Source: an uncultured Eubacteriales bacterium (GTDB lineage: Bacteria > Bacillota > Clostridia > Monoglobales > Monoglobaceae). Taken from it: DNA of 7,320 bases. The stretch is taken from positions 1-7,320 of the forward strand of contig CATVQN010000049.1 of the NCBI GenBank assembly GCA_958346135.1. Direction: 5' to 3'. Made by a program: the position numbers and the translations under genes. Numbering within the stretch: position 1 is the stretch's first letter; every line of letters starts with the position of its first letter. The notes beneath the pieces were generated by a model. It had not been told where the DNA came from. It saw only the letters and a list, made by a program, of their open reading frames with translations, and did not search any database. Below are positions 1 to 5,534 of the stretch, in pieces.

Positions 1-314
1 CTGCAATGGGGACAGATGTAGTCATCAGGAATATTGCATTCACCACGACGTTTTACAGGAGTAATAATAACATCATATTTCCATTTTATGTATGCAATAA
101 AGTCTTTGTAATACCATCGTTCTTGTGGCTGAAGCTTCTCTTTCTTAATTAGAGGTGGCTCATCAACTTTAAATTTCTGATACTCGGGCGAATTGGAATC
201 ATCAAAAATCCATTGTCTGAGAGGTATGTGCTTGCAGATAAATTTAAAAAGAAAAGAAATTATTTGCAAAAGGTATTGATTTTGAATAAGTAAATATTGT
301 ATAATTGAGTTCAT
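1..314 (-). CDS. Probable IS transposase, N-terminal part (runs off left edge)
   Basis: An open frame of 104 codons runs from ATG at 314 down to base 1 without a stop. The start is preceded by AAAAGGAGA about nine bases upstream (323-331), so it is well supported. The protein opens with a hydrophobic, Leu/Ile/Phe-rich segment (residues 4-30). A polar, charged stretch with many aromatic residues follows, then CPHC at 101-104, which looks like the first half of a Cys4 zinc ribbon. This arrangement, an N-terminal region and then a zinc ribbon ahead of a DDE catalytic core, fits transposases I recall from clostridial genomes, but the catalytic core is outside the window. The exact IS family is not assigned. 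The AT-rich composition and the repeats around its start support a mobile origin. It could instead be another zinc-ribbon protein. Confidence 0.6.
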   Translation of the reverse strand, partial: MNSIIQYLLIQNQYLLQIISFLFKFICKHIPLRQWIFDDSNSPEYQKFKVDEPPLIKKEKLQPQERWYYKDFIAYIKWKYDVIITPVKRRGECNIPDDYICPHC

Positions 315-392
315 AGCAATGGTCTCCTTTTGGACTGTTTGTTTAATTGTGGGTGCAACTCAATTATACAGCAAAAGGGAGGTTATTGCTAT
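298..392 (-). repeat. Interleaved inverted repeats over the transposase start
   Basis: Two repeat pairs interlock here. Pair A is a perfect 14-base inverted repeat, TGTATAATTGAGTT at 298-311 and its complement at 357-370. Pair B is ATAGCAAT-GGT-CTCC-TTTTG at 313-332 and the complement of ATAGCAAT-AAC-CTCCC-TTTTG at 372-392, with 17 of 20 aligned positions matching and one extra base. On the plus strand the order is A, B, A', B', so the two helices cannot nest: they are either alternatives or a pseudoknot. On the minus-strand mRNA one partner of B is the Shine-Dalgarno and start region, and one partner of A is codons 2-6. The upstream partners lie at or above the candidate -10 box. The sequence match is observed; control of transposase translation is inferred. 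Confidence 0.7.
363..368 (-). promoter_or_regulatory. Candidate transposase promoter (-10 box)
   Basis: On the minus strand a perfect TATAAT lies 48 bases before the transposase ATG. The hexamer 17 bases further upstream, TAGCAA at 391-386, matches the -35 consensus at only three of six positions, so the call rests on the -10. Transcription would begin near 356, just below the upstream halves of the two inverted repeats, which would therefore be missing from the native transcript. Confidence 0.4.
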
Positions 393-421
393 ATTTTTAT
401 GCAAAAATCGTGAAACCTCCC
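377..421 (-). terminator. Hairpin upstream of the transposase promoter, possible weak terminator
   Basis: GGGAGGTT (377-384) and AACCTCCC (414-421) form a perfect 8-bp stem, with an inner TTGC/GCAA stem (386-389 with 401-404). Read on the minus strand, the stem is followed at once by TTTT (376-373) and then the candidate -10 box. That resembles a short intrinsic terminator that would stop transcription entering the transposase gene. The T-run is short and the loop long, so termination would be weak. It could instead be a sub-terminal transposase-binding repeat. Confidence 0.35.
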
Positions 422-433
422 GAAAAATCAAGG

Positions 434-451
434 TTTTAACAATAGTTAAAA
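434..451. repeat. AT-rich hairpin TTTTAAC/GTTAAAA
   Basis: TTTTAAC (434-440) and GTTAAAA (445-451) are a perfect 7-bp inverted repeat around a 4-base AATA loop. It lies between the IS-like leader and the citrate synthase start. It is too weak for a terminator stem; an operator or an IS sub-terminal repeat is possible. No specific regulator is recognised. Confidence 0.4.
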
Positions 452-463
452 TAAAAAAACGGG

Positions 464-478
464 GTGTCAATTTGACAC
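464..478. repeat. Perfect palindrome GTGTCAA-T-TTGACAC
   Basis: A 15-base palindrome with 7-bp arms and a single central base ends 29 bases before the citrate synthase ATG and 15 bases before its Shine-Dalgarno sequence. Two readings are open: an operator for a dimeric repressor acting on the citrate synthase gene, or the tip of the adjacent insertion sequence. It contains TTGACA (472-477), but no -10 box follows at a workable distance, so I do not call it a -35 element. Confidence 0.55.
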
Positions 479-507
479 TACCACTTAAGGATTGGAGGCG
501 AAAAGAT

Positions 508-1872
508 ATGAAGAATAGTAACATGGCGGCGCTGCCGGCAGAGGTGCAGGCGTTGGCAGAGCTGTGCATGAAAAATGATCGAATTGATCCGGAGCTTTAT
601 ACCAAATATAATGTAAAACGCGGACTTCGGGATTTGCAGGGAAAAGGTGTGCTGACCGGCTTGACTGAGGTTTCCGAAATCTGTGCCAGTAAAGTGGTAG
701 ACGGAGAGGAGGTTCCCTGCGAAGGAGAACTGTATTACCGGGGATATGATGTGAAACAGCTGGTACAAGGATTTATTAAGGACAACCGTTACGGCTTTGA
801 AGAGACGGTGTACCTGCTTCTGTTCGGGGAACTTCCCAATGCGGAGCAGCTCAAGACATTTCAGGGAATTTTGGGAAAATACCGAACTCTGCCGGTAAAC
901 TTTGTTACCGATATTATTTTAAAAGCACCGAGTCCGGATATGATGAATACGCTGGCTCGGTCGGTTTTAACCTTATACTCCTATGATGTGCGGGCGAATG
1001 ATATTTCCATTCCGAATGTATTGAGGCAGTGCCTGGAGCTGATTGCGCTGTTTCCGGTTATTTCGGTTTATGGTTATCAGGCCTATTCCCATTACCATAA
1101 AGGAAAGAGTCTGTTCATTCATCAGCCGCGGGAGGAATTGTCCACGGCGGAAAATATTCTGCATCTTCTGCGCCCGGATGGTGACTATACGCAGCTTGAG
1201 GCTAGAATTTTGGATCTTGCTTTGGTGCTTCAGGCAGAGCACGGCGGTGGTAACAATTCGACCTTTACCACACATGTGGTATCCTCATCCGGAACCGATA
1301 CCTATTCGGTGATAGCATCCTCCTTAGGTTCTTTAAAAGGGCCTAGGCACGGCGGTGCCAACATCAAGGTGGTACAGATGTTTAATGATATGAAGGAGCA
1401 TATCTCCGACTGGACGGATGATGATGAAATCCGCAGCTATCTCAGAAAGATGCTGGCCGGCGAGATCTTTGATCGAAGCGGTTTGATCTATGGTATGGGG
1501 CATGCGGTGTATTCTCTGTCGGATCCCCGTGCGGACATCTTTAAAGAATTTGTAAAAGAGCTGTCTGAGGCCAAGGGCTATGCAAAGGAATATGACTTGT
1601 ATGAGAGAATTGAGCGGATTGGGCCGGAAGTGATTTCGGAAAAGCGGAAGATTTATAAAGGCGTCAGTGCCAATGTGGACTTTTACAGCGGCTTTGTCTA
1701 TCGGATGCTGGGACTGCCGGAGGAGCTGTTTACGCCGATTTTTGCCATTGCCAGAATTGCTGGCTGGAGCGCACACCGCATTGAGGAGTTGGCGAATGCC
1801 GGTAAGATTATTCGCCCGGCCTATAAGGCAATTGCGGAGCATCGAGAGTATTGTCCCATGAATAAGAGATGA
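508..1872 (+). CDS. gltA: Citrate synthase (Si type), citrate/2-methylcitrate synthase family
   Basis: The enzyme condenses acetyl-CoA with oxaloacetate to citrate in the cytoplasm. In clostridia with a partial TCA cycle it mainly feeds 2-oxoglutarate and glutamate synthesis. The protein has 454 residues. The family's catalytic residues are visible: His281 in GPRHGGAN, His332 in GHAVYS and Asp391 in NVDFYSG. A second conserved His is in AEHGGGNN (245). A charged, mostly helical N-terminal extension (1-60) is usual for the long clostridial form. ATG 508 is chosen because GGAGG lies nine bases before it (494-498). The upstream in-frame ATG at 319 would add 63 residues encoded by AT-rich repeat DNA and lacks a ribosome site. 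The gene stands alone, is bounded downstream by a strong terminator and has no clear promoter. 2-Methylcitrate synthase activity cannot be excluded, so the symbol is by family. Confidence 0.93.
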   Translation: MKNSNMAALPAEVQALAELCMKNDRIDPELYTKYNVKRGLRDLQGKGVLTGLTEVSEICASKVVDGEEVPCEGELYYRGYDVKQLVQGFIKDNRYGFEETVYLLLFGELPNAEQLKTFQGILGKYRTLPVNFVTDIILKAPSPDMMNTLARSVLTLYSYDVRANDISIPNVLRQCLELIALFPVISVYGYQAYSHYHKGKSLFIHQPREELSTAENILHLLRPDGDYTQLEARILDLALVLQAEHGGGNNSTFTTHVVSSSGTDTYSVIASSLGSLKGPRHGGANIKVVQMFNDMKEHISDWTDDDEIRSYLRKMLAGEIFDRSGLIYGMGHAVYSLSDPRADIFKEFVKELSEAKGYAKEYDLYERIERIGPEVISEKRKIYKGVSANVDFYSGFVYRMLGLPEELFTPIFAIARIAGWSAHRIEELANAGKIIRPAYKAIAEHREYCPMNKR

Positions 1873-1905
1873 GACGGCGCTCTTGTGGTATGAAAAGCAA
1901 AACAA

Positions 1906-1938
1906 AAAACCCCGCCTGATATTTGGAGGCGGGGTTTT
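1906..1938. terminator. Bidirectional intrinsic terminator
   Basis: AAAACCCCGCCT (1906-1917) and AGGCGGGGTTTT (1927-1938) form a perfect 12-bp stem around a 9-base loop. The GC-rich core is flanked by A-runs and T-runs on both strands, with the longer T-tract on the minus strand (T6 reading 1909-1904). It lies between the ends of the citrate synthase gene and the convergent fprA gene and can serve both. Confidence 0.93.
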
Positions 1939-1950
1939 GTGATTCGGGTA

Positions 1951-3102
1951 TTAGAGGAGCTCCTTGGCAAGTGCGGCAAGCTGCGCACGGCTGTCCGCAG
2001 TTAAAGCGGATTTGATCTGTACCGTAGTATCGGTAAAGGTCAGGTTTTTGCAGGGCGCCAACATGGTCCGCATGGTCTTTGCCGCAGCGGGTGCCCAAGA
2101 GCCGTTTTCAATCAGACCGATGGTACGGTTCTGGAAATTTCTCGAAACCAGATGATGCAGGAAGGTATGCATATCGGGGAATATATCATTGCAATATGTC
2201 GTAGTAGCCAGAACAAGTTTCTCATAGCGGAAGGCGTCCTCTATCGCCTCAAACATATCACAGCGTGACAGATCAAAAACACTGACTTTCGTGCCGCAGT
2301 TTTCTTTCAGAAGCCGTTCTAATTCCTCCACAGCCGCCTTGGTATTGCCGTAAACAGAGGTGTAGGCAATGACGATTCCCTCGCTTTCGGCGCGGTAAGA
2401 GGACCAGATGTCATAAAGATTTAGATAATATCCCAGGTTCTCTTTCAGTACCGGCCCGTGCAGCGGACAGATGATTTGAATATCCAGTGCAGCTGCTTTT
2501 TTCAAAAGTGCCTGTACCTGCATGCCATACTTGCCCACGATGCCGGTATAATAGCGGCGTGCCTCGCATGCCCAGTCCTCCGGAACATCCAGAGCACCGA
2601 ACTTTCCAAAGCCGTCTGCCGAAAAAAGAACCTTGTCATAGCTGTCATAGCTGACCATGACCTCAGGCCAATGTACCATGGGTGCAGCCAGGAAGGTCAG
2701 TGTGTGCCGGCCCAATTCCAGTGTGTCGCCATTCTTGACAACAACCCGATCTTTCGAAAGATCGGATCCGAAAAATTGCTGCATCATAGTAAAGGCCTTG
2801 TCGCTGGCAACAATGCTTGCGTCCGGATAGGTTTGCATAAAGAGAGCGATGCTGGCGGAATGATCCGGCTCCATATGATGTACAACCAGGTAATCCGGCT
2901 TTCTATCACCGAGAGCTGCTTTAAGATTTGCAAGCCAGGTATCACCGAAATGGATGTCGGCGGTATCCATCACGGCAATTTTCTCGTCTAAAATGACATA
3001 GGAATTATAGGCCATTCCGTTTGGAACGGGGAATTGTCCTTCGAACAGGTCAACCTCGTGATCGTTGACGCCTATATATTGAATGGTATCTGTAATTTTC
3101 AT
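1951..3102 (-). CDS. fprA: Flavodiiron protein (FprA family)
   Basis: This is a cytoplasmic flavodiiron protein of 383 residues that reduces O2 to water or NO to N2O at a non-haem diiron site, with FMN as the adjacent electron carrier; which substrate dominates cannot be read from sequence. Residues 1-240 are the metallo-beta-lactamase-like domain with the diiron ligands HMEPDH (76-81), His144, Asp163 in SADGFGKFG, and His215 in CPLHG. Residues 242-383 are a flavodoxin-like domain with the FMN phosphate loop TSVYGNT (248-254). There is no C-terminal rubredoxin or flavin reductase extension, so electrons must come from a separate protein, none encoded here. ATG 3102 is preferred over the adjacent TTG 3105: AAGGAG lies eight bases upstream. 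It follows tmcAL by 33 bases but has its own likely promoter. Confidence 0.95.
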   Translation of the reverse strand: MKITDTIQYIGVNDHEVDLFEGQFPVPNGMAYNSYVILDEKIAVMDTADIHFGDTWLANLKAALGDRKPDYLVVHHMEPDHSASIALFMQTYPDASIVASDKAFTMMQQFFGSDLSKDRVVVKNGDTLELGRHTLTFLAAPMVHWPEVMVSYDSYDKVLFSADGFGKFGALDVPEDWACEARRYYTGIVGKYGMQVQALLKKAAALDIQIICPLHGPVLKENLGYYLNLYDIWSSYRAESEGIVIAYTSVYGNTKAAVEELERLLKENCGTKVSVFDLSRCDMFEAIEDAFRYEKLVLATTTYCNDIFPDMHTFLHHLVSRNFQNRTIGLIENGSWAPAAAKTMRTMLAPCKNLTFTDTTVQIKSALTADSRAQLAALAKELL

Positions 3103-3134
3103 CAAACCTTCTCCTTTTGCGTAAACTAAAATAT

Positions 3135-3163
3135 ATTATAACACTTCCGGTTGAGAAATGCAA
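3135..3163 (-). promoter_or_regulatory. Likely fprA promoter, extended -10
   Basis: On the minus strand, TGTTATAAT (3143-3135) is a perfect extended -10 box. TTGCAT (3163-3158) lies 17 bases upstream as a half-matching -35. The start would fall near 3128, giving a leader of about 25 bases with a strong ribosome site. The -35 and the TG lie inside the last codons of tmcAL, and the -10 overlaps its TAA stop. fprA can thus be transcribed without tmcAL, although read-through from tmcAL is also possible because no terminator separates them. Confidence 0.6.
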
Positions 3164-4311
3164 CAGCTATCGACTGTCTTGCGGGAAAAAAGTTGATAAA
3201 CCCGATCAATGGCCATTTCCCGCTGCCAGAGTGTGAGCGCATCGGGATGATTTTTGATTTGTCCACCGTTTTTTGCCAGCGGCAAAGAGGCGGTCTTGCG
3301 GGCGGTATTTAAAATCTCACGTCCCCGCTCATTGAAATCCAGGATTCGGATATAGGGCGGCAGCATTTCAGCATCTGCCTTTGTGATGCCGAGATAGGCA
3401 TTTAATAAAATGCGGCGAATCCGGCTATAGGCATAGCGCTTTGACTTGACGGCACCAATCAACTCCGACAGGGAGTCCGCTGAGAGCGCTGCACGTTTGA
3501 CGGCGTTTTCCAATCCCTCGGACACATCGGCAATTTGGGACAGCTGCTGATGGGACATAAGAGTGAGTCGGGCCAGAATCGGCTTTTCCATTGCAGTAAG
3601 GAAAAACGGCGCTGCCTTTTCATAAATGTTGTGAGTGTTTTCGGGTAAAAAGTCCAAATACGGTTCCTGCGTAGTCATCCGATTGCGAATGGCCGAGGCT
3701 GACGCAAAGCCGTCCTTTGGAGTGTCCAGGTCGTGCCCCGGACCCGTTCGGGCAAGGGCGGCCGGGATAATCGGACTTTGAAACTTGAGAAGCGCCTTGC
3801 AGTATTCCACTGCCAAAATGTTGTTCGGCAGGCTTAAAAGTGCAGCAGAGGCACTGCCGATAACCGATTTTACGGCGGCAGCCCTGGCGGCGGCAAAGGA
3901 TAGCCCGGCACTAAGACCGGCTTGCAGCTGTGCCGAAAAAGGAACGTCCTCATCATGGAGTACCTGTGCGATGCGGAGAAGAACTTCGGTGTCCGGACAC
4001 TCTGCGCCAAAAAATAGAGTGTGAATACAGCCCAATGCGTGAAGGGTATACACGGCGTTTCTGGCATATCGCTCCGCCGACTGCAGGGTAAGCACAGCGG
4101 GCAGTTCCAGTACCAAATCCATTCCGTTTTCCAGAGCGGCTTTGGCACGCAGCTGCTTGGGGTAGACTGCCGCATCCCCTCGCTGCACAAAGTTACCGCT
4201 CATAATTCCCACTACGGCGTCCAGCTTCAGCGCTTCCCGGGCGGTTGTCAATTGATAACGGTGACCGCTGTGAAACGGATTATATTCACAGACGACTGCG
4301 CCGATTTTCAC
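3136..4311 (-). CDS. tmcAL: tRNA(Met) cytidine acetate ligase TmcAL (YlbM)
   Basis: TmcAL acetylates cytidine 34 of elongator tRNA-Met to ac4C, using acetate and ATP through an acetyl-adenylate; this sharpens reading of AUG over AUA. The protein has 391 residues, slightly shorter than Bacillus YlbM as I recall it. Family marks are the N-terminal nucleotidyltransferase signature EYNPFHSGH (9-17, with the HxGH-type HSGH at 14-17), SGNFVQRGD (38-46), PNNILAVEY (162-170) and SASAIR (204-209). The start is GTG at 4311: GCAAAAGGAGAGG lies just upstream, and the conserved fold begins at residue 2. An ATG 21 codons earlier (4374) would lie upstream of the predicted transcript start and adds a non-conserved tail. 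It is divergent from pta, a setting that places an acetate-using enzyme beside acetate production. Co-transcription with fprA is possible. Confidence 0.92.
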   Translation of the reverse strand: MKIGAVVCEYNPFHSGHRYQLTTAREALKLDAVVGIMSGNFVQRGDAAVYPKQLRAKAALENGMDLVLELPAVLTLQSAERYARNAVYTLHALGCIHTLFFGAECPDTEVLLRIAQVLHDEDVPFSAQLQAGLSAGLSFAAARAAAVKSVIGSASAALLSLPNNILAVEYCKALLKFQSPIIPAALARTGPGHDLDTPKDGFASASAIRNRMTTQEPYLDFLPENTHNIYEKAAPFFLTAMEKPILARLTLMSHQQLSQIADVSEGLENAVKRAALSADSLSELIGAVKSKRYAYSRIRRILLNAYLGITKADAEMLPPYIRILDFNERGREILNTARKTASLPLAKNGGQIKNHPDALTLWQREMAIDRVYQLFSRKTVDSCCISQPEVL

Positions 4312-4375
4312 AAAAATCCTCTCCTTTTGCTCACAAATCCATAGAAACGGACAGAAATTTGTCTTTTCTTTCATT

Positions 4376-4403
4376 AGTATAGCATAAAAAACCTAATTTA
4401 CAA
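4376..4403 (-). promoter_or_regulatory. tmcAL promoter, extended -10
   Basis: On the minus strand, TGCTATACT (4384-4376) is an extended -10 with five of six matches. TTGTAA (4403-4398) is a four-of-six -35 at 16-base spacing. Transcription would start near 4369, giving a leader of about 58 bases before the GTG start. The start point lies downstream of the in-frame ATG at 4374, which supports the GTG start. The TTG of the -35 is one end of the 4401-4426 dyad. Confidence 0.6.
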
Positions 4404-4426
4404 GAAAAATTTAGAATTTTTTCTTG
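4401..4426. promoter_or_regulatory. Shared dyad between divergent promoters, candidate operator
   Basis: CAAGAAAAATT (4401-4411) and AATTTTTTCTTG (4415-4426) form an AT-rich inverted repeat with one extra T in the right arm. The outer ends, CAA and TTG, are the first three bases of the -35 boxes of tmcAL (minus) and pta (plus). A protein bound here would cover both promoters at once. The symmetry is visible; regulation is inferred, and A-tract/T-tract bending is an alternative explanation. Confidence 0.45.
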
Positions 4427-4452
4427 TGTTATAAAATAGAAAGGTGTATAAT
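4424..4452 (+). promoter_or_regulatory. pta-ackA promoter
   Basis: TTGTGT (4424-4429) and a perfect TATAAT (4447-4452) are separated by 17 bases. Transcription would start near 4459, leaving a leader of about 57 bases before the pta ATG. The leader contains a small TTGAAA/TTTCAA inverted repeat (4475-4480 with 4486-4491). This is the most convincing vegetative promoter on the plus strand and probably serves pta and ackA, perhaps also sigH. Confidence 0.65.
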
Positions 4453-4515
4453 GGAAAAGCTGAAACTGTTTTGTTTGAAAAATAATTTCAATTACATATA
4501 AGAGAGGTAATCACA

Positions 4516-5514
4516 ATGTCAACATTTATGGACAAAATTAAGGCTCTGGCAGCCGGCGACAAGAAAACCATTGTCTTGGCCGAGGGAGAAGAGCGCAGAA
4601 CAGTACAGGCTGCAGATGCAGTCCTGCGGGAGGGTTTTGCCAATATCATTCTGCTTGGCAATGAGTCGAAAATCAAGGAAATTTCCTCTGACTTGGATAT
4701 TTCCGGTGCAAAGATTATTGATCCTGCTGCAAGCGAACTGACAGCTGATTTTGCAGCGAAGCTCTATGAGCTGAGAAAAGCCAAAGGAATGACCGAGGAA
4801 AAAGCCGCTGAGACGATACTCAACACCCTGTATTTCGGATGTATGCTGGTAAAGACCGGCATGGCAGACGGTATGGTGGCCGGTGCGGTAAATTCCACTG
4901 CAAATGTAATGCGCAGTGCATTACAGATTATCAAGACCGCACCCGATACCAAGGTGGTTTCCGCCTTTTTCCTGATGATTGTTCCCGATTGTGAATACGG
5001 CGAGAACGGAACCTTTGTATTCTCCGACTGTGGCCTGAATGAATATCCCGATGAGGAAAAGCTGGCGCAGATTGCTCTGTCCTCTGCCAAATCCTTCCGA
5101 TCTTTGGTGGGTGAAGAGCCCAGAGTGGCTATGCTTTCCTATTCTTCCTACGGCAGTGCAAAATCCGAGCAGGTGGACAAGGTTCGCAATGCGACGGAAA
5201 TTGCTAAAAAGCTGGCTCCTGACCTGAAGCTGGACGGCGAATTGCAGCTCGATGCCGCGATCGTGCCGGCAATCAACGCCTCCAAGGCTCCCGGAAGTTC
5301 CATTGAGGGCAAGGCCAATGTTTTGATTTTCCCGAATTTGGATGCGGGCAATATCGGCTATAAGCTGGTACAGAGATTGGCAAAGGCAGAGGCTTACGGC
5401 CCTCTGACCCAAGGAATTGCAAAACCGGTCAATGACCTGTCCAGAGGCTGCAGCTTTGAGGATATTGTGGGCGTTGTGGCGTTTACCTGCGTACAGGCAC
5501 AGCAGCAGGGTTAG
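4516..5514 (+). CDS. pta: Phosphate acetyltransferase
   Basis: Pta converts acetyl-CoA and phosphate to acetyl phosphate and CoA in the cytoplasm, the first step of acetate formation, and runs in reverse during acetate uptake. The protein has 332 residues, the short single-domain form without the N-terminal regulatory domain of enterobacterial Pta. It lines up without gaps to the numbering I know for the Methanosarcina thermophila enzyme: Arg87, Arg133, Ser309, Arg310 (in LSRGC) and Asp316 are all present. Other family marks are VVSAFFLM and FPNLDAGNIGYKLVQR. ATG 4516 has GAGAGG eight bases upstream. ackA follows after 20 bases, so the two form an operon behind the promoter at 4424-4452. Codon use and composition match the neighbouring genes. 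Confidence 0.97.
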   Translation: MSTFMDKIKALAAGDKKTIVLAEGEERRTVQAADAVLREGFANIILLGNESKIKEISSDLDISGAKIIDPAASELTADFAAKLYELRKAKGMTEEKAAETILNTLYFGCMLVKTGMADGMVAGAVNSTANVMRSALQIIKTAPDTKVVSAFFLMIVPDCEYGENGTFVFSDCGLNEYPDEEKLAQIALSSAKSFRSLVGEEPRVAMLSYSSYGSAKSEQVDKVRNATEIAKKLAPDLKLDGELQLDAAIVPAINASKAPGSSIEGKANVLIFPNLDAGNIGYKLVQRLAKAEAYGPLTQGIAKPVNDLSRGCSFEDIVGVVAFTCVQAQQQG

Positions 5515-5534
5515 AAAACAGGGAGGATAGAGAT

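Larger units (their letters stand above)
1..478 (-). mobile_element. End of a probable insertion sequence (partial; boundary uncertain)
   Basis: The window begins inside a probable insertion sequence whose transposase gene enters from the left edge on the minus strand. The visible part holds the first 104 transposase codons and its leader. The DNA is clearly more AT-rich than the metabolic genes that follow and is dense in inverted repeats, as IS ends often are. The outer boundary cannot be fixed from one end. The furthest candidate is the palindrome ending at 478; the repeat GGGAGGTT/AACCTCCC ending at 421 is an alternative. No target-site duplication can be tested because the other end lies outside the window. 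Confidence 0.5.

Noticed and set aside
399..413. Tiny leader reading frame (ATG CAA AAA TCG TGA) before citrate synthase
   Set aside because: Only four codons long, and the GGGAGG upstream is about 16 bases away, too far to serve as its ribosome site.
472..477. TTGACA as a citrate synthase -35 box
   Set aside because: The position 17 bases downstream is GAGGCG, part of the ribosome site, and no nearby alternative -10 exists; the hexamer is explained by the palindrome.
319..507. 63-residue N-terminal extension of citrate synthase from ATG 319
   Set aside because: It is encoded by the repeat-rich leader, has no ribosome site, and lies outside the conserved family length; ATG 508 has GGAGG at proper spacing.
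1333..1905. 190-codon open frame on the minus strand opposite citrate synthase
   Set aside because: It is the antisense shadow of a clearly conserved gene; it has no ribosome site, and the predicted protein has no recognisable domain.
2458..2991. 177-codon open frame on the plus strand opposite fprA
   Set aside because: It lies antisense to intact catalytic motifs of fprA and has no recognisable protein features.
3103..3105. TTG as the fprA start, three bases before ATG 3102
   Set aside because: ATG has better spacing to the ribosome site and is the stronger codon; the TTG would add one residue only.
4312..4374. Longer tmcAL start at ATG 4374
   Set aside because: It lies upstream of the predicted transcript start (about 4369) and lacks a ribosome site; GTG 4311 has a strong one and begins the conserved domain.
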